This document shows positions 24,779-36,839 of a stretch of DNA of 64,000 nt, in pieces (positions within the stretch are counted from its first letter, which is position 1; each line of letters begins with the position of its first letter). The stretch spans positions 2,606,501 through 2,670,500 of the forward strand of contig OY848929.1 in NCBI GenBank assembly GCA_963693285.1, given 5' to 3'. Under the pieces are notes generated by a model that was not told where the DNA came from, ran no database searches, and was given only the letters and a program-made list of their open reading frames with translations. Position numbers and translations under genes: made by a program. The stretch comes from Xestospongia muta (taxonomy: Eukaryota > Porifera > Demospongiae > Haplosclerida > Petrosiidae).

Positions 24779-26923
24779 TTAAACATAAGGGAAATGATGA
24801 AATAGTATGCCAGACCTTTTGTGAAGACACTGTGGGTCGGGAAAAATAACTTTAAATTGAATATTTCCATCATTACAATAGTCAAAGGGGCAGTTTTGAT
24901 GGACAATAAGACAGTCTGAGTCGTTTTTGTAACCAATCCACATATTACCATGTCTTGATATATTTTGAGTGTTAATATCACAAGTTATTGAAGATAAATT
25001 TAATTCAGGCCTGCAAACACAAGTGTCCTTTCCCAACAGAAACCCATGTGGACAGGACACAATTGTAATGTCAATGACTTTAGCTAAAGCATCAGATAAA
25101 TGTTCAATATATCTGTGCTGTGATTAATGAAAGATTTGTCTTAAAGGTAATATTGGTACACTATGCATTCAGTCTAATTTGTCCACTTGAGCTATCTGAT
25201 GATGTCAATTTAATCACACCTTCTGTTAAGCCGTTCTTTGCACCAACAGTAGCTAGTGATATATTTATATCAATCCCAGGTATTGTAGTTATATTGATGT
25301 GATTAATAGAACAATTTTCTTTATTCAATTCACAAAAACACACTTTTATAGGATCTGATGACACTATTGATAGACCTGTCTGTTGAGGGTAGTGAAAAAG
25401 GGTTTTAAACTCATCATCTTTATAACATTTGTCGACATTACCACCATATAGTATGCCACCTGATATGGTAGCTGTATTGTTGACAAAATAAAACACAGGA
25501 CTAGAATTATAGTAAGAATGATGAGGAATAACTTCAAAGGAACAATCAGTGCTTTTTTTACATCAACTACTTGTGATACAAAGATTCCTCCACCTGACAC
25601 ACTGGCAAAATTATTGAAAAATGATATGTTCACAGTTTTGTTGGTATGTTCATTTAGTAATAGTTGGGAAGACTCATACAAAGCAATGCCTCCACCATAA
25701 ATGCCAGAATTGTTTAAAAATATGCTATCACCATCAAATGTTATTTGGCTATTGAACCACACTAAACCAGTTGTGTTATGATTACTAACTTCAATTTGTT
25801 CAAATATAACGTTAGCAATGTTGAATAATACCACAGCAGATTGATATATTTTTCTATATACAGCCAGGTTATTGGTTGCTTTATTGAAATGAAATAGAAC
25901 ATTCTGAAAGTAGATGCTACTTAATGTTGAAGTATAGCATGAAGAGAACGAAGATACAGTCCTGATCCGAGGTATGCAATATTTTTGAGTATTCTACAGT
26001 TACAAAACTCAACTCTACTTCTTCCTTCATAAAAATCAATATACACTCCTCCTCCATCATTTTGAGCATTATTATTGTATATAGTACAGTTATGATACTC
26101 AATTCTACCAACTCCTTCATATAAGTCAATGTACACTCCTCCTCCATAATACTGAGCAGTATTACTATGTATAGTGCAATTATGACACTCGATGCTACTT
26201 GTCCCATACATATCAATAAAGACTCCTCCTCCATATTTCAGAGCAATATTGTTGTATATAGTGCAGTTACCAAACTCAAAACTACCACCTCTGTGCAATC
26301 TAAAGTACACTGCTCCTCCATATTGTAGAGCAATATTGTCATATTAAGAGCAGTCGTAAAACTCAATGTTACCAAGCCAGTACGATCTAATGTACACTCC
26401 TCCTCCATATGTCTATGCAGTATTGTTGTACATAGTGCAGTTACAAAACTCAATAGTACCAATTCCACATGATTCAATGTACACTCCTCCTCCATACCAA
26501 ACAATATTGTGTGAAAAATTACAATTTTCGATGATTACGTCAGCTTCATTATAATTAAAATACCAAAAATCCATTCTAGCTACTAAGTCCAATGTAAAAT
26601 TAGATTTCGTGATATTAACTCTGAACAGTCCTTTACATTGGTCATCATAGACAATGTATGCATTGCCTCCTTGATTCTTAGGACCTCCATTGTTAGCAAA
26701 TGTGGAAATAGAAATATTCAAATCAAAAGTATTGACTATACAGAGTCCATAAACAGAACTATTCTGGACTGATACCCATTCCAATGTGACATTATCTATG
26801 TCAAAAAAGAATAAACTAACATGGCTAGTGCGAGGGATTGCTCGGCTACTGACAGAAGTATAGAACCCGCAGTTTGTTATTGTTAATGATTGTAATGTAT
26901 CTAGCACATGATCCCCCTTGGAC
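24779..26923 (-). pseudogene. Broken beta-helix repeat (Pmp-like) extracellular protein gene
   Basis: Minus-strand reading from 26,923 gives long stretches rich in N, C and GGG: NCTIYNN, GGGVYIDLYEG, GGGVYIESCGIG and similar units repeated about every 35-40 residues, as in right-handed parallel beta-helix proteins that resemble bacterial polymorphic outer-membrane (Pmp) repeats. A Cys-rich part follows (SCPHGFLLGKDTCVC, CPFDYC). Several breaks are visible. In-frame stops fall where a repeat reads NTA-stop-TYGGG (about 26,415) and near 26,345. A frame change lies in a run of A near 25,550, with further frame changes before 25,160 and after 24,830. The 5' end is cut by the LTR element at 26,924. 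Probably a secreted or surface protein of a large sponge family, now inactive. Confidence 0.7.
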
Positions 26924-27072
26924 TGTAATATCTTAATTTCTCCTTTTAATATTCTCTATATATAAATGAGAGACAGAGAGGGAATGGTAGAGTAAATGAT
27001 ACAAATCGGATCACTCAGTTCTCAAGTGATTGCAAAAATTATAACATAATAGTAATAATAGTTAATTAACCA
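26924..27072 (-). repeat. 3' LTR of the BEL/Pao element
   Basis: Starts TGTAATATCTTAATTTCTCC on the plus strand and ends TTAATTAACCA. It matches 32,058-32,205 with a small number of differences and a short indel. Confidence 0.9.
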
Positions 27073-27197
27073 CAACATCCTCCCCTTGTTGAACAGTATA
27101 TGTTCAACACTCTCTCAATCAGTAAAACATCCAATAATTTTATCTCTTGCCTCGACAGCAGCTGAACAACGAGCTCATCTTGTATCATTATCTGCTG

Positions 27198-28400
27198 TCA
27201 GTTCTTGTGGAATTTCTTGTTGAGTTGAGTCAGGTGTGCAGTCATCAAAATTGCTTGGCTCCTCATCAGTAGTGGATACAGGTGTTGAATTGGTTGTTGT
27301 ATAATTGTTGTTCGGCCTTTCTTAGATAGTACTTGCAAACGAACACCTCTTACATTCCCATCTGTTCCTTCAATGGTACTCACAATCCTACCCAACCTCT
27401 AGAGTTCTCTGGGCTGGTTCTCGTCATACACTGTGATGTGACCACTTCTCCTTCTTTAACAGTAGTATTCACACCTCGAACAAGTCGGCTGATGCAGTGA
27501 AACTCTTTCAATTCAACCAAATACTCCCACCTCCATCATCTCTAGAATCGCTCAGAAACCTTAGCAGCTTGCTTCGTTCTACATGTGAGTGAGCTAGCTG
27601 ATTCTTGGTAGTTGGGATCAATATCCTTTGAAGGGTCTGGTAAAGACAGAACTCTATAACCAATTAACAGGTGGGAGGGGGTCAGTGGTTCTTCTAGGTC
27701 ATCACTTGAAATGTATGATAGTGGTCTTAAGTTAAGAACTGCTTCAGTTTTGACCACAAGTGTTAGTAGTTCATCATAGGTGAGAGATGCTCTTCCTAGT
27801 GTCTTTCTTAGACAACATTTAGCAGACTTGATTAGTCTCTCAAAAATGCCTCCCCACCCGGGAGCCTTCTCTAAGTTGAATGATCACTCTAATTGGAGAT
27901 CAGAGAAATGTTTCTTGATCACAGGATCAGTGAATAGGTCATAAATAGTCTTAGAGGCTGACTTAAATGTCTTGCCATTATCGGATATCATCTTGGGTGG
28001 TACTCCATGACGAGAGGTGAAACGCTTGAAACTTGAAAAAGGTGAGTGTATTGAGATTAGGTACCAAGTCAAGATGAACAGCTCTAGTGACTGCACAAGT
28101 GTACAGACACAACCATGCCTTTGGTCCCCTTTCTTAGAGAGAGGGTTTGACAAAGTAGACCAGCAAAATCCACTCCAGTAAACTAAAACGGTCTTGATTG
28201 TTTCACACGATACTCCGGCAATGGAGGAGGGGGTACACCCTGATTTGGTCTTCCGTCTGACCTACAACAGATCACACATTTATGAATAATATGGAGAACA
28301 AACTGTCTCCCCCATATTAACCAGATTGATGATCGAACCTCTGTTAGTGTCTCCTTGACATTAGCATGTATAATACACGCTCATGAGCATCCCTGACAAT
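27198..28400 (-). pseudogene. BEL/Pao integrase remnant
   Basis: Several minus-strand pieces: a zinc-binding region (about 28,240-28,390, containing HKCVICC), an integrase core (27,884-28,153, containing [20 protein letters not shown]) and a C-terminal region (27,542-27,757 with LTPSHLLIGYRVLSLPDP, and 27,198-27,395). Frames are interrupted between them. Confidence 0.75.
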
Positions 28401-28564
28401 AATCTTTGCTATGTGATGCCGTTTGTCTAAGAGAATTGTATTCTGGGAGGAACAGGAAGATCAAAATTGGACATCCTACCACCACATCTCCAAAGATGAG
28501 AACTATCAAGATACAGGTCAAACTGATGTTTCCATAAAAGGAATCTTCTATCCTGTGGTAGTAG

Positions 28565-29990
28565 TCATTGTGACTCCATGAGCCAGTATAATCTAGCATC
28601 ATTTAAACTATTAGAGTTAATTAAATCACTCGTCTGTTCTATCTTCTGTAATAAGAGATGAGCAAACTTCAGGACGAGTGCTGTTACCCGAATGAGGTGA
28701 TTGAACAAGTTGAAGTTCTCACAATTGATGATTTGCTTGAGCTGAGGTCGATTGACATGATCATTAGACGTGAAGAGTTGTATAGCAGTGTGACGTTTCA
28801 ACTCGGAATAGCATTTTTCAGGAAGCTTCACAAATCCAACCAGTCTAGCTTATTCTGGTTGACAAGAGAGATAACCACGAGGTAAAGAAATGATGCTGGC
28901 ACCAGAGAGGGATGAACGAAGTTGTCTCCACCCTTCCAATAGATCATCAGTCAGTGGATCATCCCATCCTACACCAACTTCACAAGGCCCGCTGAAAGAA
29001 TATCTTAAAAATAGAATGGTTACAGGAGTAACAATACCTAGAGGGTCAAAGAATCATACAACTATACCTACAACCGTCCTCTTAGTGGGTTCTGATTCAG
29101 TCATGTATCGAGCAACATCACTGATGTCGAATACGAATTCGTCATGAAGTCCCATTGAACACCTAGGATCTTGGGATATCCTGGTGAACTTCCTTGCTTT
29201 GATCCAAGAGAAATCTTAGGATAGGATTGATCATCTGTGGTGGTATGGGTGGTCTCACTGTCATTGGTGATCAATTGTTGCAACTCATCTGAGTTGGTGA
29301 TAAACTTTCTCAATTTCAACTCACCCTGCACCAACCACTCCTTAGACTTCTGATACAGCTGAAACATTGACTTAATATCAGGCGACCCAAGACTTACGTC
29401 ATCAAATTTAAATGGAGGATGGTAACTTGTCAACGAAGAAAGGATCTATGTCTCTATATGACTCGATATGATGATTGATTGTTGCGTTCAACAAGAACGG
29501 ACTTCATGATACACCGAACACCACACAAGTAAATCTGAGGATCAATGGCTTCAGTACATCACTGTCTAACTCACTAGTCCATAAGAATCTTAACACGTCA
29601 TGATCTTTCTCATCCACCCCAACCATCAGGAAGGTCTTCTCTATGTCCCCAGCAAGAGCAACTTGATGTACTCGAAAACGCAGCAAAATATCAAATATTG
29701 ATTGGCCAATACTGGGACCCGTGTAGAGACAGTCATTGAGTGAAGGGCCAGTGGATCTGGCTGAGGCATCATAAACTATCCTCAGTTTTGAAGTGGTCTT
29801 GTCTTGTCTAACAACGCCGCAGTGAGGGAGGTAATGTATCTTCTCTCCTTCGTCTACAGCGGAATTACTGACTACCTCAACTATGCCCTTCTTAATTTGA
29901 TCTTGGATTACCCTATCGTATTCAGCAAGTAGTACAGGGTTCTGTTTCAATCTCCTGATGAGATTGATTAGTCATTTGTGACATAGCTGG
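28565..29990 (-). pseudogene. BEL/Pao reverse transcriptase and RNase H-like region, broken
   Basis: The best-preserved piece is 29,504-29,950 (KLRIVYDASARSTGPSLNDC... DVLRFLW), typical of Pao polymerases. The region carrying the polymerase active-site aspartates (about 29,385-29,410) is both altered and out of frame with the upstream part, and a stop interrupts 29,490-29,500. Following pieces (29,101-29,433; 28,565-28,831) are the connection and RNase H-like area. Inactive. Confidence 0.75.
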
Positions 29991-30127
29991 TAGTTGTCTG
30001 GTAGCGTTGGGTGATTATCCTTCCATGGCAGACTGACTTGGTATCTCTCTCCATCGAAGGAGATTTGTTGTACGAAGGTCTCATAAACCAACGGTTCCTC
30101 CTTCGCAATCTCAAGAGACTCAAGATC

Positions 30128-31970
30128 TCAAAATCTCCTAAGCAAATTATCTAGATTCTGTTCCATAGGATATGCATCAATTCTTAGAGAGTGAGTAGCT
30201 GTAAATGTGAGATGGACTGACGTTTGTGATTGATCAACAGGGCCCGATAGAACCCATCCAACCTTGGTCTGTATGGCAAGTGGTCCACTCCTTCCCCTTA
30301 TTATTCTCCTGGTAGCCAAGCTCCAATAGACATCAGATCCAATTAGTAAGTCAATCTCAAGTGTAGCTAAGTCAGCTAGATCCAAACCACGCAAGTGGTC
30401 ATAATGATTCCTAGAAAGGTCAATAGGTTGAGCTGTTAAAGGGTTACAAATAAATGGTACCACTAATGCTGTAAATGTTAAAGACTCTCTCTCTCTCTCT
30501 CGTAATGACACTTATCTTGACAACATCGCAGATGGTGTCTTGTCCCTCATAGTTACCAAATGTCTTTATACATAGACATTCTGTTCCCTGCTTGGAAAGT
30601 TGCAGTGTTTCTCTTGTACGGCTTGGCACATATGTACGTTGACTTCCACTATCCACACTATCCATAATTGCTTTCACACCTACAGAGGTGGGAGTAGTCC
30701 CAGATGGGTTACATAGTTGTAGTCTGGCTGTCTGTAGTAGGACAGGTGCCCAAGTGCCAGTATGAACCGTGTTAGTCGATGTCTGATTTGAGCTACTCTG
30801 TGTTCCTAGAGGAATGGTATAAGTATTGTTCAAGCTCTGACTGCTACGTGGACAGATAATAGTGGGATGACAACCTCGACAGTTGCCGCAGTTAGCCTTA
30901 GAACGACAGTCCCGACTGATGTGATGTTTCTTCAGACAAATATAACATCTGCCTGACCTACGTAATACCTCTCTCTTTGCACTCACTTCAGTCACCACGG
31001 TACATGAGCTTGACAGATTTGCCTGTCCACAATAGACACAATGACTTGACTGTTCAGAATGATTAAAAAATGTTGAAGATGTGGGCGGAGTCCCCATCAC
31101 TGGATGCTTCTGAATGTGGCTACTAGTAGTCAATTGTTCTCTAGCCTCTATCTCATGATTAATTAGTCTCATCATCTCCTCAACATTCCACTTACCACCA
31201 CCAAGCTCACGACTAATAATGAGACGCATCTCAGCGGGCAATTTATTCGTTAGTATTGAGGACAACAGTTGACCATATGACTCAGAATCAATTCCTAGTC
31301 CTCTTAATCCCCTCACAAGTGATTCCACAGTGTCATAGAGATGATGAAGCCCTTTGAGGTCGTAATGAGAGGCAACAGTTTGCAGAATCAATAGTGCATC
31401 CATATGCTTACTCACGATAAATTGCTCATTACAAAACCTTCTCTTTAAGGTTGCTATAGCTTCTTCATAGTTTGCTGAGGTCAGCGTTAGGATGGCAATT
31501 GCATCAGATGCTGTGGACTCCAAAAAAGAATGTAGGTAACTGAACTTGTCAACGTTCGATAGAGTTGGGTTAGAGTGTATTGCAGACTCGAATGAGTCCC
31601 AGAACGTGACCCATTTAGTAAGATCCCCATTAAACTTCTTTATTGTGAGTTTAGGAAGCTTCACTCTCAGTTGTGCTACCACCTTATGTGTGTGGGTGTG
31701 TCCAGTAGACAGGTCTGAGTGAGTAGTAGGGTCATGATGAGTGGGTGACTCACAGTGAGAACTGGTATCACCGGTGTGCAGGTCAGTTGGTGGGGGTGTG
31801 GCCTCTGGAGATGAATGAGGCGAGTGAGATGATGTGCTCCCTCTTGTGATATGAGCAGGTCGGGCAGTGTTCTCTGAGGGTAGGTTAACACTGGCAGGAA
31901 TTACTTGCTGACCAGTCTGGTCAAGAGCATGATCAATATCATTAATGGCCAAACATATCTTCGAACACGT
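30128..31970 (-). pseudogene. BEL/Pao gag and protease remnant
   Basis: An open frame of about 500 codons (30,444-31,952, no ATG at its start) holds a Pao-type gag domain (LPKLTIKKFNGDLTKWVTFW) and Cys/His knuckles (CYICLKKHHISRDC, CGNCRGCH). A protease-like DSGSQRTYV follows. The frame is lost at a (CT)n run (about 30,484-30,501), and the protease-linked C-terminal domain continues in another frame at 30,128-30,511 (LIGSDVYWSLATRR, VGWVLSG). The dinucleotide run suggests a slippage mutation. Confidence 0.8.
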
Positions 31971-32057
31971 GGCGTCTTCAGTGAAGTATTCCGGTTGCTA
32001 AATATCTTCTCTTTCTATCCGGTTCGGTGGACCATGTAATGTATCTAGCACCGGATC

Positions 32058-32205
32058 TGTAATATCTTAATTTCTCCTTTTAATATTCTCATTATATCAA
32101 TGAGAGACAGAGAGGGAATGGTAGAGTAAATGATACAAATCAGTTCACTCGGTTCTCACGTGATTACAAAAATTATAACATAATAGTAATAATAGTTAAT
32201 TAACC
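32058..32205 (-). repeat. 5' LTR of the BEL/Pao element
   Basis: Partner of the LTR at 26,924-27,072. On the minus strand the inner side begins GATCCGGTGCTAGATACATT. A possible primer-binding site (TGGTCCACCGAACCGG) lies about 24 nt further in, which is unusually far from the LTR. Confidence 0.88.
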
Positions 32206-32224
32206 ATAAGAATGATTTCACTGT

Positions 32225-33180
32225 AACAGCTGTACTACTAGTACATTTTATGCCAGCCCTTCTGTTATCAAAGTTGGTCACTATAACAATTGTTATGATG
32301 GAGCAAGTATTAGAGTATTCTGGTTGTTTGTCTGCAGAATCCAAGCAAAGATGCACTGATAAGATAACTGAAGTTGGCCTCAGGAAGGATCCATATGCAA
32401 TTCCAAGTAAGCTTGGCAGGCAGAGACTAACCAGGTTCCAAATGTGGCATGGAATTCCAAGTAAACTTGGCAGACAGAGAATAACCAGGTTCCAAATGTG
32501 GCATGGAATGACATGTTTGTATATGTGGTTGCTACTCCAAATGGTTATACCAAGGAAGAGATCAAAGTAAGTAGCTCAGCATGAAACGTGAACAACTAGT
32601 AGCTATAAATATTATCACTACTGGGTTTGTAGAGCTTGAAGAGGATGCTGGTGGGTGATAGGTAATAATCCTTCAAATTTCTGCATGACCAAGGACAGTT
32701 CAGGAATGGCTAGCTATATGCATGGCTTATATCACATGCATCATGCAGGGTGCTGGAAGCTATCAAGGGAATATTCATATTACTATCAAGTGCAAATTCA
32801 ACTGAATTTGTGTATTTTGTGTAAGTATGGGTATTTTGTGGTTTGGACTGAAGGGGAAATGGCCATGGAGAGGATTACAATAGATAGAAATTTTATAAAA
32901 TGCCGCAGACAGAGTAGAACGCTTTTTTCTTATAGTGCACTGCCAGAAATTGTTGGCAAGTGGTACACTAGGAAACATGTAGCTGACAAGGATGGACTAG
33001 TGCAACCTCTGACTGTTTATGGATACGCTGTCCACCTAAAAATAAATGGTACTGCCTGTCATGTTGAAAACTACCTAAAGTACATGCTAACAAAAAATGC
33101 AAAAGATAATTATTATAATTATTTTTTTATGAATAATTATTATTATTCTGATGATGATAAATATTACCCGAGTTGTTAAT
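32225..33180 (+). pseudogene. YqaJ-like exonuclease (transposon-associated) fragment
   Basis: Plus-strand frames contain RCTDKITEVGLRKDPYAIPS (about 32,347-32,407) and, further on, SYYYQVQIQLNLC, FVVWTEGEMAMERITIDRNF and SALPEIVGKWYTRK (about 32,770-32,980). This order matches the YqaJ/lambda-exonuclease-like domain widespread in transposon-derived genes of sponges, cnidarians and molluscs. A 54-bp segment reading IPSKLGRQRLTRFQMWHG is tandemly duplicated at 32,399-32,506. Stops separate the pieces and the N-terminal half is missing, so it is a fragment. The LTR element abuts it at 32,205. Confidence 0.6.
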
Positions 33181-33470
33181 CTTGTGGAACAACAGAAGGA
33201 CATAGGTTTACCATACAACAACATATCCTAACTAACTTATCTACAGTTGTATTACCAATATCATCTTTGTGTCTGATAAAACTAATAGGTAAAACACTTT
33301 GTAAGATGGTACTGTATATATTTTCCATTCCATATTCCATAAATCATAGTCTGTTAATGGCAACAAATTATAACAATTGTTTATAAAAATAATGAATTCA
33401 TATTAGTTTACAACTTTTTTTATAAGATATATGACTATGGCTACTAAAATAATATTATATATATAAATCT

Positions 33471-36400
33471 TCAAAACAGTTTGTTGATTACTTCACGACC
33501 AGCAACAAACACTTGCACAATATTGCGATCATCACCTATAAATATTAATAAAATCATGATTTTAATATAGGGTATGACCAGTTACACATAGATAGCACCC
33601 TCCCATCAACAGCAGATGAGATGGCTTAATTTGAAATATAAGACCAATATATCTAACAATAACTTACCAAGAAATAAAAACTTGCTTAATATGTCCTGTA
33701 TGTAGTTGTGTTATTATTAGTATTATAACAGTTAGTATTAATACCTTAAAATCATCATCTGGAAAAATGTCAAAATTCCCTGAAGTCTCAGTATCAATTA
33801 CTAGTGCATCAAACTGCTTGCCAACCTATGCATCAACTGTTAATTCATTGTAAAAAGTGATTGGTTGATATAACCAATATATAATTACACTAGTTGCATA
33901 TAACAAATTTATTTGGATCAAAAAGTAAACATAATATTGTTTTGATAACTACTTCATTACATGCTTATACATTAGTTGTGTTATGTTTACATTTTGTATA
34001 TGCAACCTGTATAACCATGTGTTAGTTAAATCAATTAAACCAATCAGCTAATACCTGAAAGTTTCCTATCTGATCATCTAAACACAAAACTACATAGATT
34101 TCAATGTAAGATATATTAGTGACTGAATTATACCTTGTGCACCACCTAGAGTTGCCATAAAAAAAGCTTCATCAAGAGTAATAGGTTTATATTGACTCTC
34201 TTTTGACAGTTGTTGTTCTTCATTCTTGATATATATACTTTTTGAAGCAAGTACAGCATTTCTTATAGCATCAAGAATAGATGTTGAATATCCTCCAGAA
34301 ACATCTATGAAAGAAACACTCAACAACATTTAATTCCATATCAAATACCTGTTCCAAGTCCTATTTTCATTCCTCTTGACAACTTATCTCTGGCATCCAT
34401 ATGACCACTGCGAAGACTGCATTAATATAATTTACAATATGAACATAATAGTCATTCAATATACCAAAAGTTTGAGAGAGGACAATGTGCAATACCAACT
34501 TTTCTTTCTTTTAGTAATTCAAGTTCTTCATCTGTCATATGAACACAATGAGCCATGTATGTCTAAATGAAATAACCCTTTAATTTACTTGTGTTGTTAT
34601 GCTAATTAAGTACCTTCTCAGTAAGTATTCCAACTGTATCAAAGATTTCAGTGCAGTTCTTATGATTAGGATGACAATCATTGAGAGTATAGTCAATTTC
34701 ACTCAACTGCTCACATAAATGACTCTAATTATGTATAATGATAACACTATTAACATGTTATAAAATATTACTTGAATGTGTAGATCATTCTCTGTAGCAA
34801 TTTGTGCTAATTGTCTCATCAATGTTTCTGTACATGTTGGTGAAAAGCGAGGAGTAATAACTGACTTGATGAGAGGGTTCTGTAAATCAATTCACTATTA
34901 AGACTGATTGTCACTGGTACTAGTGAAATATATAGTCTAGCCTTATTAATGATGTAATGCTATATATACATGTCACCAGTACTAGTAACATATATATACC
35001 ATTACATTACTAATAATGCTAGAGTAGTCTAGTATTGTTAATGATGTAATACTATATACATTTTTTGTCATAACCAAAGCTATATATTGTAAACAGGGCC
35101 ACCAAGATGGGTGGAAGCTTGCAAATGGAGTAGTTTGTCCTGGACCCCACCATAAAGGGGATATGAGGGGGGCCCAGACAACTTTTAAAGAGAAAGTTTA
35201 CATTTTACATTTATTCTATGTATGTTTCACTTCAATGAAAGCTAAAGAGCTGGCAGATTTTTATCCAAATGACTTGATAGTTGAGAAACTAGTAGAGGAA
35301 ATTAATCACATGAAAAAAAGTGAGTGGTGTGCTGTTAGGAACATTAAGTCTATAAGACTACTCAATACTATTTATGAGAAAGGACTACAAACTCTCTTCC
35401 TATAAACCTATGTTGCTTTGAGAATATTTGTATCCGTTTTTAAAGAAGAGCAATCTTTAATCAAATTGACTCTCACAAACATATTTATAAGTAAATTATT
35501 AGAAACCACAAAATTATATCACAAAATGCTTTACTTAATCAAGAATGTAACAAACCATGAGAAATCTTGAATATTTCCTACTATTATGTATGACAGGAAA
35601 ATTGTTGGAACAACATATAACTTGATAATGCTAGACTATAGTGAACATACAATTAATTACTTAAACAAACAATTAGATTTTATTGAGTATTAATTAATTT
35701 ATTATAACTCTATTTTCATTAATATGTATGTACCTTCATTTCCTTTACAAAATCAACAAATGCTATAGTATCTTGAATTGAGTCTTTTGTTGTCTCAATG
35801 TAATCAGGAGGAGAACGACAATCCATATTCACTTTGCCAACTAAAGCTCTTTGCCCATATTTAGCTTAATTAAATTGGAAGTATACAACATTACATGAGT
35901 CCTATTATAGCTACACTTACAAATGACTTTACATAATTCTTTAGTAGATTCCAAGTGAATGGTAGCAAAGTAGCTAGCAGTAGTGGTACCATTACAGAGA
36001 GTACGTCTCTGAGTTTTATAAAATGATTAAAAATTAATCATATGTAGAAAGTATCACTGACCACAACTTGAGGATAAACTTCATGAGCTACTGCAGTGTC
36101 AGAGAATTTTGTCTCTGTGGGAAAAGTGTATGTCTCTAGCCAATCCAAAAGTTGTTTATCATATCCAGTTCCAGTGAATCGATATTGTGGTGCATGAATG
36201 TGTGTGTCAACAAAACCAGGCATCAAGAACTGACTACAAGTTAACAGATCTACATTAACAGATTATTTTATTGCAGTTATCCATACCTTGGCAGTAATGT
36301 TTGTACATCCCTATCATTAAAACCATAACTCTTTTGTAATTGGATCATATTTCTTCCATTATCAATGAAAATAATCTATTATACATATAAAACAAACATT

Positions 36401-36530
36401 TTGTAAAAGTTAATTATACTAAACAAAGCAATACCTGTCCATTATCTCCATAGCCAATAACAGCATCACTGAGGACTTCAATATCGTTTGCTATTAGACT
36501 GTGCACTAACCTTCCTCGAAACACTTTCAT
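33471..36530 (-). CDS. GDA: Guanine deaminase, copy 1 (GDA-1)
   Basis: Cytosolic zinc amidohydrolase converting guanine to xanthine and ammonia. Fourteen exons splice in phase: 36530-36435, 36375-36287, 36233-36062, 36008-35921, 35864-35734, 34879-34772, 34724-34614, 34562-34465, 34416-34349, 34304-34134, 34077-34055, 33825-33745, 33695-33668, 33535-33471. The product is 442 aa, close to the ~450 aa of animal enzymes. Motifs: PGFVDTHIHAPQY (zinc His pair), RTLCNGTTTASYFATIHLES, SHLCEQL, MAHCVHMTDEEL with HCPLSNF, GLGTDVSGGYS (metal Asp), GNFQVGKQFDA, GDDRNIVQVFVAGREV. The largest intron (35,733-34,880) holds an insertion absent from copy 2. A MITE relic lies in the intron at 33,826-34,054. 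It is the tandem paralogue of 41,012-44,285 and sits upstream of the XDH genes on the same strand. Confidence 0.93.
33846..34046. mobile_element. Truncated MITE in a GDA-1 intron
   Basis: Aligned with the complete copy at 41,385-41,597, this lacks the right terminal inverted repeat and some adjoining sequence. Its presence at the same place in both genes means it inserted before the GDA duplication. Confidence 0.75.
35080..35420 (+). other. GDA-1-specific intron insertion
   Basis: This part of the large GDA-1 intron has no counterpart in GDA-2. It holds an 80-codon plus-strand frame (35,163-35,405) beginning MRGAQTTFKEKVYILHLFYV, which I do not recognise. Likely a fragment of inserted repetitive DNA. 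Confidence 0.4.
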
Positions 36531-36839
36531 CCTTGAAGTTATCCACGTCTATGATATTTTTATTTTAATTTGTTTCTGAGCACATATACACGATAAAATA
36601 GTCTTACAATGTAAAAACTAATATGTTATTAAAACAACTAATTTGTACTTTACATGAGTGGATTACTACAAAATCTAGAATTTATATAATTATTCACTGT
36701 ATAATTTGTTGATATGTAAATGTATAACGTACCAATTAATTATATAATGACTAATTCACTAGAATTCTATATTCCATGCTAATCCATCCATGTAATCTAC
36801 AAATTAGTTGTTAAAATGGCGTATTAGTTTTTACAGTGT

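Larger units (their letters stand above)
26924..32205 (-). mobile_element. Degenerate BEL/Pao LTR retrotransposon
   Basis: About 5.28 kb, bounded by two similar ~149-bp LTRs that start TG and end CA. Read on the minus strand, the order is gag (Pao-type, zinc knuckles), aspartic protease, reverse transcriptase, integrase, which is the BEL/Pao order. A purine-rich tract (AAGGGGAGGA) sits just inside the 3' LTR at about 27,077-27,088. Multiple frameshifts and stops make it non-functional. The flanks show no matching 5-bp target duplication (TGGAC on the left, TAAGA on the right). Confidence 0.9.

Noticed and set aside
25518..26554. Plus-strand ORFs over the beta-helix gene
   Set aside because: Antisense shadows; the protein-like repeat signal is clearly on the minus strand.
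31952..32040. ATG start for the retroelement gag
   Set aside because: The long frame begins after a stop with no ATG; the nearby ATG is in another frame and ends after three codons.
32156..32356. Minus-strand ORF next to the 5' LTR as the missing 5' part of the beta-helix gene
   Set aside because: It shows no beta-helix repeat; the plus strand of the same DNA reads as YqaJ-type sequence.
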